Below, piece after piece: positions 34,801 through 40,814 of a stretch of DNA of 40,814 bases (position 1 is the stretch's first letter; each line of letters begins with the position of its first letter). The stretch is from an uncultured bacterium (GTDB taxonomy: Bacteria > Pseudomonadota > Gammaproteobacteria > Burkholderiales > Burkholderiaceae_C). The position numbers and the translations under genes are program-made. The stretch is taken from contig CAIKUF010000053.1 of the NCBI GenBank assembly GCA_903830565.1, forward strand, positions 1 to 40,814, in the 5' to 3' direction. The notes beneath the pieces are model-generated. The model was given only the letters and a program-made list of their open reading frames with translations, was not told where the DNA came from and made no database searches.

Positions 34801-37800
34801 CACGCGCATCGCTGGTGCCGCTGCAGACCTGGCCCAGGTCCTGTTCCTCGTTCCGGTTGTCGTAGGCATAGAAGCCGCCGACCAGGCGCCGCCGCACCGA
34901 GCTCGTCTTGTGTATCACCGCGCGCATCGTCACACCGACCTTGGCGGCAGGCTTGCCGTTGGTGTCGAGGGCGATCATCTGCGCCGCCACCTTCTGCTTC
35001 ACCGAGACCCACGAGTCGGTGCGAACGCCGAGCACCAGGCCCGAGGGCCAGACCGGCAGCGTCTGGCTCAGGGTCTGGATCTCGCCGTTCGGGTCGGCGT
35101 AGGTCGCCTGCACGAGCATCTTGCGCGGCTTCTTCACCTCGGGCAGCTTGGGCAGGGTGACGTTGCCGGCGCCGTTCTTGTCCAGCGTCAGCGCGAGCTT
35201 GTTGGCGACGAGTTGCGAGCCGGTATCGCGCGCCTGCACCGAGCGCGCCTCGTCGTCCTCGTCCACGTACTCTTCAGAGAACGGCGAATGCGCATTCGGG
35301 TCGCTCGGCTCGCGCGGCGGGTCGAAGCGAAACCCGGGGAAGCGCTCGGCGTGAATCGCGGCGGCCACGTCGGCATCGCTCAGCTGCGCCGACACGCGCA
35401 CCGGCAGGCCGGCCGCGCCACCGCCGTTGCCGTAGTTGACCTGCAGGCCGAGCGCCACCTCCTGCGGCCTGACGAGCACGCCCTTGGGCGGGATGATCCG
35501 TCCCGTCAGCACCGGCAGCCGGAACTCCTCGACCCGAAAGCTCGCCGTCTGGAAGGTCTGCCGATCGGCGACCAGCAGCACGCGGTAGACGCCGAGCTTG
35601 GCCTCGGCCGGGATGTCGAACGTGGTCTCGGCGTAGCGGCCGGCGCGCCAGGCGAGCGGAAAGACGAACTTCTGCCCCGACCCCTCGTGAACGATGCGCA
35701 CCTGGCGCGGTAGTTCGCCCGCCTCAAGAAGCCCGAGACCGACCATCAGCTCGCGTCGCGCGTGGTGCTTCATCGACACCGTCTGCCCGGCGCGCAGCAG
35801 CGTGCGGTCGAGCACCGAGTGGAAGAGCTTGGTCGACACCGCGCCGCGGCCGCTGGAGTCGACATGAAAGCGCCACGACTCGATGCCCTGGTTCCAGCTC
35901 GACCACACAAAGGCCATGTCGGCGCGGCCTGCGGCGTCGACCACGCGTGCGCTCGCGAAGTAACCCTCTTCGTGCCCGCTGCCACCGCCGTTGCAGTAGT
36001 CCCACGCCAACTCGGGCAACTCCTTGGCGACCAGCGCCAGCCCCTTGGCGTCGGTCTTTCCGCGCCACTTCACCTCGCCGCGGCAGTCGGAGATCTGCAC
36101 CTGCGCGTCGGCCACCGGGCGCGCCTTGTCCAGCGTCGTCACCCAGACCGCCGAATTCACGGCGCCTAACTTGAAATGCACGCCGAGGTTGGTGACGAGG
36201 ACGCTGGTGCGGACGTACATCGGCGCGTCGCGGTCCAGCAGCACCGCGCCGAGCTTGGGTGACTCGATCTCGACGACGTGAAAGCCGGCCTGCGGCAGCG
36301 GGATGCCGACGACCTCGAACGGGCGCGGGTCGGCCTGCTCGGCAGCGGGCAGCGTGAGGCGCTTGGCGTCGACCTGGCGGTTCAACAGGCTCACGGTGCG
36401 CGTCTGCACCAGATCCTGCTGGCGTTCATCGCGCTCGTCCTCATTCGCCGCGTCTTCGCCGTAGCGCTTGCTCGGCCGCACCGCCTGCGCGGGCTTGGGC
36501 GGAGGCGGCAGCGTGATGCCGAGTTCGTGCTCGACCTCGGCGCGCGGCAGGCGGTTCTCGTCGTAGCGCCGCACGCGCGCCATCCAGTCGATGATCGCCG
36601 CGTCGTCGGTGACGCGCAGGTCGCGCACCGCGCCCGGCGCCAGCGTCACCGCCTTGATCTTGAGGTCGGCTTCGACGTGACGAACGGTCACCGGCAGCAT
36701 CGGCTCGGCATTGAGTTCGAGCACGCCGAAGGTCGCCGCCGGGAACTTGACGAGGGCCGGCGCGGCGCCGGTTCGCGTCTGCAAGGGGAAGGCTTCGGCG
36801 TTGCTGAGCGCGCGCCCGGCATCGTCGCGCAGGTCCTTCGGCACTTCGATGCGCAGCGCAGCATTCTCGGGCAGCGGGGCGTCGAACTGCACCGCGCTGA
36901 CGCCGCTCTCGGACGGGTCGGCCTTGACCTCGCCCGGGTTGCGCCGGAAGAGGTAGAGAAACTTGCGCAATGGTCCTTCGCCGACGGAGAGGAGTTGTTC
37001 GTCCGTCTCGCCGCGCCCCTGCTCGACCTTCGGCTTGTGCGTGCCGTCGGGGCCGACGAGGACGATGCGCTCGGCGAACTTGCGCGGCACCGGCGACGAG
37101 AACTCGACGCGCAACGGGCGGATCGGCAGGCAGTCGGCGCGCGAGTTCACGCGCTCGCAGGTGAAGCTCGCCGTGAACGGCTTGCGCACGCGGTATTCCA
37201 GGCGGCGCTCGGTGCTGTTCGCGACGCCCGAGGGCGTCGCGATGCCCACGGCCCAGACGACGTTCACCCGCGCGTCGCTGGGCAATGGCCGCGCGCATTG
37301 CACGGTGGCGACGCGCGCCTGCTGCGCGCCGAGGTTGACGGCCTTGAGGATCGCGTCGCGCACCGGCCCGGCGATCACCTTGAGCGGCAGGCGCTCGCCG
37401 ACGCCCGTCACTTCGCAATAGCCGCTCTTCGCTATGCTCGCCGGCGTCGCCGCGCCATTGAGCAGGAGGGCGAAGATCTGCTCCTCTTCCACCGTCGTGT
37501 AGTCGCTGGGCTGCGGAACCGCGCGAACGATGGCCGGGCCGCCGGTGCTGAAGGTGAAGCGCGTCGCTCCGCTGACGGCGTCGCCGGCGATGGCCTTCAG
37601 CCCCGGCTTCGCCCTCACTTCGCAGCGCACGCCGGCCGGCACGTCCTGCGTGAAGTCGTAGACCCAGGTCTTGTCGTCGACCCAGCGCCCGCTGCCGGTC
37701 ACCGGCGCCCTGTTGACGCACGCGACGTCGAACGGCGCCGGCAGCCGCGGGCCGCCGAAGCGCACCATCGCTTCCGAGAAGGTTGCCCTCACCTGCCGGA

Positions 37801-37942
37801 TCTTGGCGACCTCGCCCTGCGGCGAGAAGGTCTGCACGGTCGCAGCAGATAGGCTGGTGCCGGCGAGGGCGAACGCCACGGCCATCACGGCGCGACAGGC
37901 GCCGCGCCGTGCGCCGAGGCGCGACCGCAGGGTTGAAACCAT
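31835..37942 (-). CDS. Bacterial alpha-2-macroglobulin family protein
   Basis: A 2035-residue periplasmic protein thought to trap foreign proteases, guarding the envelope with PBP1C. A Sec signal peptide ends near residue 33 (AGTSLSA). Macroglobulin-like beta domains follow, with a charged proline-rich linker around residues 480-520 (LPPPPKPAQAV). The thioester motif CLEQ is at residues 1560-1563 (YPWVCLEQRASV), in an alpha-helical thioester domain, and a receptor-binding-like domain ends the protein. E. coli YfhM is shorter (about 1650) and is a lipoprotein; here no lipobox Cys is seen, so it may be soluble. ATG 37942 has GGGAG seven bases upstream. Downstream pbpC is 13 bp away. Confidence 0.93.
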   Translation of the reverse strand: MVSTLRSRLGARRGACRAVMAVAFALAGTSLSAATVQTFSPQGEVAKIRQVRATFSEAMVRFGGPRLPAPFDVACVNRAPVTGSGRWVDDKTWVYDFTQDVPAGVRCEVRAKPGLKAIAGDAVSGATRFTFSTGGPAIVRAVPQPSDYTTVEEEQIFALLLNGAATPASIAKSGYCEVTGVGERLPLKVIAGPVRDAILKAVNLGAQQARVATVQCARPLPSDARVNVVWAVGIATPSGVANSTERRLEYRVRKPFTASFTCERVNSRADCLPIRPLRVEFSSPVPRKFAERIVLVGPDGTHKPKVEQGRGETDEQLLSVGEGPLRKFLYLFRRNPGEVKADPSESGVSAVQFDAPLPENAALRIEVPKDLRDDAGRALSNAEAFPLQTRTGAAPALVKFPAATFGVLELNAEPMLPVTVRHVEADLKIKAVTLAPGAVRDLRVTDDAAIIDWMARVRRYDENRLPRAEVEHELGITLPPPPKPAQAVRPSKRYGEDAANEDERDERQQDLVQTRTVSLLNRQVDAKRLTLPAAEQADPRPFEVVGIPLPQAGFHVVEIESPKLGAVLLDRDAPMYVRTSVLVTNLGVHFKLGAVNSAVWVTTLDKARPVADAQVQISDCRGEVKWRGKTDAKGLALVAKELPELAWDYCNGGGSGHEEGYFASARVVDAAGRADMAFVWSSWNQGIESWRFHVDSSGRGAVSTKLFHSVLDRTLLRAGQTVSMKHHARRELMVGLGLLEAGELPRQVRIVHEGSGQKFVFPLAWRAGRYAETTFDIPAEAKLGVYRVLLVADRQTFQTASFRVEEFRLPVLTGRIIPPKGVLVRPQEVALGLQVNYGNGGGAAGLPVRVSAQLSDADVAAAIHAERFPGFRFDPPREPSDPNAHSPFSEEYVDEDDEARSVQARDTGSQLVANKLALTLDKNGAGNVTLPKLPEVKKPRKMLVQATYADPNGEIQTLSQTLPVWPSGLVLGVRTDSWVSVKQKVAAQMIALDTNGKPAAKVGVTMRAVIHKTSSVRRRLVGGFYAYDNRNEEQDLGQVCSGTSDARGLVFCEIELKSPGEVELIAEAKDAGGNLAQAASTVWVTRQGEVWFGGDNQDRMDVIPEQRSYEAGQTARFQVRSPFRSATALIAVERSGIIETLTVELSGRDPTIELPVKAEWAPNVYISVLAVRGRVREVPWYSLFTWGWRSPGEWWNAYRDEGRSYQPPTAMVDLSKPAFKYGIAEIEVGIAAHRLKVDVATDKPSYPIRATSKVRIKVSLPDGKPASAGTEVALAAVDEALLELMPNDTWDLLGAMIRKRGYGVETATAQMQIIGKRHFGKKAAPAGGGGGQFPTRELFDTLLLWNPRVVLDANGEAVVNVPLNDSLTAFRIVAVADVVQGANAALFGTGRATIRSTQDLQIVSGVPPLVREGDHYRAMFTLRNTTAKPVEATLAAQMGATALAPQKLKIDANGAAETSWEIDVPYNLRQLEWTVSAEAGGARDRMKIQQAVREAVPVRVQQATLMQLGNAVAIPIAPPASAVANAKGALRGGVEVTLRPRLGDGLQGVREYFQRYPWVCLEQRASVAIGLRDVALWRSVASQIPLYLDEEGLANYFPPASGWRSTGSDTLTAYLLAASNEASRLGYDFAIPEETRTKMERGLIAFVEGRAKRDFWVPAFLRNGDLDVRKIAAIEALSRTGKARPKLLESVQILPNQWPTGAVIDWLMILDRVAEIPERDKRIAEAEQILRARMSVQGTRLGFSTERDDSWWWLMVNGDVNSTRMILAVLERPGWKDDLPRIVTGTLQRQQFGHWSTTNANAWGSIAMEAFSKRFEREPVTGTTRAGFEPGPAPQVLDWAKAATGGTLALGWPAGFGVGGNPAETSAKVRHDGSGKPWLTFTSKAAVPLAAPFASGYRITKTVTPVEQKVPGQWSRGDVLRVRVEIDAQADMTWVVIDDPVPAGATQLGTGLGRDDRINRGSERQDGRAWLAYEERSFEAFRAYYRYLPKGSFSVEYTVRLNNPGRFGLPATRVEAMYAPEMFGEAPNAPMLVQP

Positions 37943-37986
37943 GCCTTTGCTCCCGGTCTCGCGCGCGAGCGCGGATCAACTCACGA

Positions 37987-38958
37987 CTACTCTGCCTTCA
38001 GCCCCACGTGCTTGATGACGGGTGCCCAGCGGTCGCGCTCTTCGTTCATCCACTTCGTCAGCTCTTCGGGCGTCGAGCCGATGGCCTCCATGTAGGCCGT
38101 GGTCAGCTTCTGCTGCGTGTCGGGCTCCTTGAGGATGGCGACGATCTCCTTGTTCATGCGGTTGATGATGTCGGGCGGCGTCTTCGCCGGCGCCATGATC
38201 GCCATCCAGGCCAGCGCCTGGATGTCGGGGAAGCCGGACTCCTTCAGCGTCGGCAACTCGGGCGCGAGCGCGCTGCGCGTGGCCGTCGTGACGGCGATGG
38301 CCTTCAACTTGCCGGCCTTGGCCTGCGGCATCACGGCCACCGGCGGCACGCAGGCGAACTGCACGTCGCCCTGCAGGATGGCGAAGATCGCTGCCGGCGA
38401 CGACGCGTAAGGCAGGTGCACCGCGAACGAGTTGGTCTTGAGCTTGAGGATCTCGACCGACAGATGCGACATCGAGCCGACGCCGGTCGACGAGTAGTTG
38501 TACTTGCCCGGGTTGTCCCTCATCGCCTGGACCCAGCCCTTGACGTCGCTGACCTTCATGTCGTTGGAGACCGCGCAGACGTTGGGCTGGCCGCCGGCCA
38601 GCGTGACCGGCGCGAGATCCTTGAACGGGTCGTAGGGCAGCTTGGGGTTGAAGACCGTGCTGTAGACCAGCGGCCCGTTGGTGCTCACGAGGAAGGTATA
38701 GCCGTCGGGCGCGGCCTTGGCGACGAAGTCGGTGCCGGTGTTGCCGCCGGCGCCGGGCTTGTTGTCGACGATGACGGGCTGGCCCAGGCGCTGCGCGAGC
38801 TTGTCGGTCAGCAGGCGCGCCAGCACGTCGGGCGACGAGCCCGGCGCATAGGGCACGACGATGCGGATGGTCCGCGTGGGCCACTTGGTCTGGGCCGCCA
38901 CCGGCCCCGCGATGGCGCACAGCAGTGCGGCGAGCAGCAAACAACGTCTTGAGGTCAT
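37987..38958 (-). CDS. Bug/TctC-family tripartite tricarboxylate receptor
   Basis: Periplasmic solute receptor of 323 residues; the Bug family is hugely expanded in Burkholderiales. The signal peptide ends near residue 22 (GPVAAQ). Mature protein: IRIVVPYAPGSSPDVLARLL, the ligand-loop VDNKPGAGGNTGTDFVAKAA-like segment, and PYASSPAAIFAILQGDVQF. ATG 38958 has a GAGAGAAGG leader. No TctA/TctB membrane partners are nearby, as is normal for orphan Bug receptors, so the ligand (often a carboxylate) is unknown. It lies 44 bp upstream of the alpha-2-macroglobulin gene on the same strand, probably by chance of position rather than shared function. Confidence 0.93.
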   Translation of the reverse strand: MTSRRCLLLAALLCAIAGPVAAQTKWPTRTIRIVVPYAPGSSPDVLARLLTDKLAQRLGQPVIVDNKPGAGGNTGTDFVAKAAPDGYTFLVSTNGPLVYSTVFNPKLPYDPFKDLAPVTLAGGQPNVCAVSNDMKVSDVKGWVQAMRDNPGKYNYSSTGVGSMSHLSVEILKLKTNSFAVHLPYASSPAAIFAILQGDVQFACVPPVAVMPQAKAGKLKAIAVTTATRSALAPELPTLKESGFPDIQALAWMAIMAPAKTPPDIINRMNKEIVAILKEPDTQQKLTTAYMEAIGSTPEELTKWMNEERDRWAPVIKHVGLKAE

Positions 38959-39020
38959 AGCCTTCTCTCGATGCAGGGGTTCACCTGACTAGCGATGAAA
39001 CTCAGCAGCGGTACGCACGG

Positions 39021-39157
39021 GCCCCCTCACCCCAACCCTCTCCCCCGTTAACGGGGGCGAGGGAGGAAATTCCCCCTCTCTCGCTCTCCCCCGTTGACGG
39101 GGGGAGGGAGGAAATTCCCCCTCTCCCGCTTGCGGGAGAGGGCCGGGGTGAGGGCAG
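39021..39157. repeat. Multi-hairpin dispersed repeat (CCCTCACCCC type)
   Basis: An outer inverted pair CCCTCACCCC/GGGGTGAGGG encloses three hairpins: CCCCCGTTAACGGGGG (39042-39057), CTCCCCC-GTTGAC-GGGGG (around 39086-39104) and CTCTCCCGC-TT-GCGGGAGAG (39121-39140). A 22-bp sequence containing GGAAATTCC occurs twice with 45-bp spacing (39059-39080, 39104-39125). This is a widespread proteobacterial palindromic repeat whose translations (HPGPLPQAGEGE) are often miscalled as genes. It fills most of the 263-bp gap between the Bug gene and the TrpE-like gene; I see no gene in that gap. Confidence 0.85.
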
Positions 39158-39221
39158 TTCGGACGCCGCACGGGCTGGTGCTGAGGTTCATCGTCAATCA
39201 GCAGGGTTCAACAGAGGGATT

Positions 39222-40814
39222 CTATGCAGCCGCCCGCACGAGCCAGCCCAGCGCTGCCACCAACGCGCGCTGGCCGCTGCCGCGATGCAGCGACAGCACG
39301 GCGTCGGGCCGGAAGACCAGCGCGACGATCCGCCGCTGCGGGTGCACGGCGGCGACGACGCGCCCGTCCGCACCCGCCGCCGTGAGGCGCCATCCAGGCG
39401 GCAGATCGAGGTCGCGCAGGATGTGCGTCGCATAGATGCCGGCGCGAAAGCGATCCAGCTCTTCGAGGATGCCCCCCGGCAGGCCCTCGCAGTCGAGCGC
39501 GCGGCCGAACTGCGGCAGAGGGAGCGGCGACAGCGTCGCCCCTTCGCGCTCGAACAGCGCCAGCGCGGCGTTGTTCAGCGCCAGCGTCGGCTGCCCTGGC
39601 GGCGGCGCCGGGCGCGCGCGCAGCGCGGCCAGCGGGCCATCACCGAGGACGACGATCGCCGCGTCGTCGCTCCACACCGCACCGGCCTGCACCAGCGCCT
39701 CGCGCGCGAGAGCGGCGAGCGCATCGCCCGCGTCGTCGAAGCGCACCTGCACGCGAGGCGGCGCGGTCTGTTCGGCAAGCGGCGGGCGTGGCGACTGCCC
39801 GGCCAGCACGCGAAACATCGTCTCGGCCTTCAGGCGCGTCTCTTCCTCTTCGCGCCGGGGGATGGAGTCGGCAAGCAGGCTGCCGCCGGTGCGCACTTCG
39901 GCCCACTCACCCGCGATGCGCGCAAAGCGCAGCAGCGTCAGCGCCTCGCAACTGCCGTCGGCGCCGATGCGCACCGCCGCCCCGGCATACCAGCCGCGCC
40001 AGACGGCCTCGATGCCCTCGATGGCCGCGCGCGCGTCGGCCTTGGGCATGCCGGTCACGGTGGCCGGCGTCGCGTGCGCGAGGACGATGCCCCAGCCGTC
40101 GACATCGCTGCGTCGCCGGCCGCGCGTGTGGTCGATGGTGTGGATGATGGTCGAGAAGAAGTGCACCCGCCGCCGCGTCAGCAGCTCGACCGTCCCCGGC
40201 TCGCAGACCAGCGCCTTGTCGTTGCGGTCGGAGTCCGCGCACAGCGCGAGCGAGGCTTCGTCGACGGCCGAGTTGACGAGCGCCTTGGCCTGCTCGTGGT
40301 CGTCGACCGGGTCGGCGCCGCGGCGGAAGGTTCCGCACACCGGCGAGGTCTCGACCCACTCGCCATCGGCGCGCACCTGAACGTCGGGCGAGGCGCCGAA
40401 GATCTTCTCGCCGCCGCCGAGGTTGACGAAGAACATTGCCGGATACGGGTTGTCGCGCCGCAGCCGGGCGAAGGCGCGCGGCGCATCGGCCGCCACCTGG
40501 CGCCGAAAGGTCTGCGACAGCACGAGCGAGCGCAGGTCGCCGCGCTGCATCAGCGCGACGCCGCGCGCCACCGCGGCGGCGTGGCCGCCAGGCGGCAGGT
40601 CGTCCTCGAAGCGATCGAGCTGAACTGGATCAATTCCGGCTTGGGCGCCTGCGATCGGCGCGAGCCCGGGAAAGCTGAACTCGGTCCAGCGGTGCCCGGC
40701 ATCGCCGGTCGTGAGCACTCGGCTCGGCAGGAAGAGCGCCAGCCGGCGCCGGCCGTCGTCAGGCAAGGCGTCGCCGCGCGCGAGGCGAAAGTAATCGAAC
40801 GCCAGCGCACCGTA
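39222..40814 (-). CDS. TrpE-TrpG-type fusion with degenerate amidotransferase domain (5' partial)
   Basis: Chorismate-utilising enzyme of the fused anthranilate synthase type, truncated by the window edge; the frame is open through 40814 (YGALAFDYFRLARGD). Numbering from an in-frame TTG at 40766 gives 514 residues. The chorismate-binding domain has ETSPVCGTFRRGADP, DSDRNDKALVCEPGTVELL, HATPATVTGMPK and VRTGGSLLADSIPRREEEET. Residues from about 337 align in layout with the glutamine amidotransferase domain of rhizobial TrpE(G). There GVCLG has become LALNNAALAL, and QFHPES has become VFRPDAV. Catalytic Cys, His and Glu are all missing, so it should need free ammonia or a separate glutaminase. 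It could also be a specialised-metabolism paralogue. Confidence 0.85.
   Translation of the reverse strand, partial: YGALAFDYFRLARGDALPDDGRRRLALFLPSRVLTTGDAGHRWTEFSFPGLAPIAGAQAGIDPVQLDRFEDDLPPGGHAAAVARGVALMQRGDLRSLVLSQTFRRQVAADAPRAFARLRRDNPYPAMFFVNLGGGEKIFGASPDVQVRADGEWVETSPVCGTFRRGADPVDDHEQAKALVNSAVDEASLALCADSDRNDKALVCEPGTVELLTRRRVHFFSTIIHTIDHTRGRRRSDVDGWGIVLAHATPATVTGMPKADARAAIEGIEAVWRGWYAGAAVRIGADGSCEALTLLRFARIAGEWAEVRTGGSLLADSIPRREEEETRLKAETMFRVLAGQSPRPPLAEQTAPPRVQVRFDDAGDALAALAREALVQAGAVWSDDAAIVVLGDGPLAALRARPAPPPGQPTLALNNAALALFEREGATLSPLPLPQFGRALDCEGLPGGILEELDRFRAGIYATHILRDLDLPPGWRLTAAGADGRVVAAVHPQRRIVALVFRPDAVLSLHRGSGQRALVAALGWLVRAAA

Noticed and set aside
38989-39171. Small minus-strand open frame translating as HPGPLPQAGEGE-type peptide
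   Set aside because: It is the translation of the palindromic repeat at 39021-39157, a common false gene call.

Overview
The window is high-GC DNA, almost fully coding, with many 1-4 bp start/stop overlaps and frequent GTG/TTG starts. Gene content points to a betaproteobacterium of the order Burkholderiales, probably near the Rubrivivax/Leptothrix/Methylibium group. The evidence is the divergent pepA-holC and lptF-lptG arrangement, a Bug-type (TctC) solute receptor, a CysB-type regulator behind a small CbiX, and Burkholderiales-style dispersed palindromic repeats. This placement is inferred from gene content and protein resemblance only.

Positions 1-14,000 hold a complete glycogen metabolism locus. 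On the minus strand glgC and glgA overlap and are followed by a GDT1/TMEM165-type transporter. On the plus strand lie glgP, glgB, glgX and malQ. GlgC makes ADP-glucose, GlgA polymerises it and GlgB branches it. GlgP, GlgX and MalQ degrade and recycle the chains. Between glgP and glgB the cluster is interrupted by about 0.9 kb of accessory-looking DNA: a small EexN-like (entry exclusion) lipoprotein gene, a 21-bp tandem duplication and an array of GGTCAACGGGGTCA repeats. An AlaX-type alanyl-tRNA editing gene precedes the locus, and 41 bp of its 3' end is duplicated downstream.

Positions 14,000-22,300 are mostly housekeeping. They hold a solitary branched-chain amino acid binding protein with a UUCG-loop terminator and a possible sigma-54 promoter, then a small hypothetical gene, holC and pepA (minus). 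Diverging from pepA are lptF, lptG, cbiX, cysB and a class I aminotransferase, each overlapping or nearly touching the next. LptF/G export LPS; CbiX and CysB both fit sulfur assimilation.

Positions 22,300-29,600 hold a compact FimV-like membrane protein (minus) and a PaaG-like enoyl-CoA hydratase/isomerase (plus). A 164-bp near-perfectly centred imperfect palindrome follows, then a Crp/Fnr regulator, an APH-like kinase, an ACAD10/11-like acyl-CoA dehydrogenase, an unrecognised gene (minus) and a YfcG-like glutathione transferase. The kinase/dehydrogenase pair suggests hydroxyacyl-CoA catabolism.

Positions 29,600-40,814 (minus strand) hold pbpC, a 2035-residue alpha-2-macroglobulin with a CLEQ thioester motif, a Bug receptor, a multi-hairpin repeat, and a 5'-truncated TrpE-TrpG-type fusion whose glutamine amidotransferase domain has lost its catalytic residues. 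That last gene and the EexN/repeat insertion are the most unusual items in the window.
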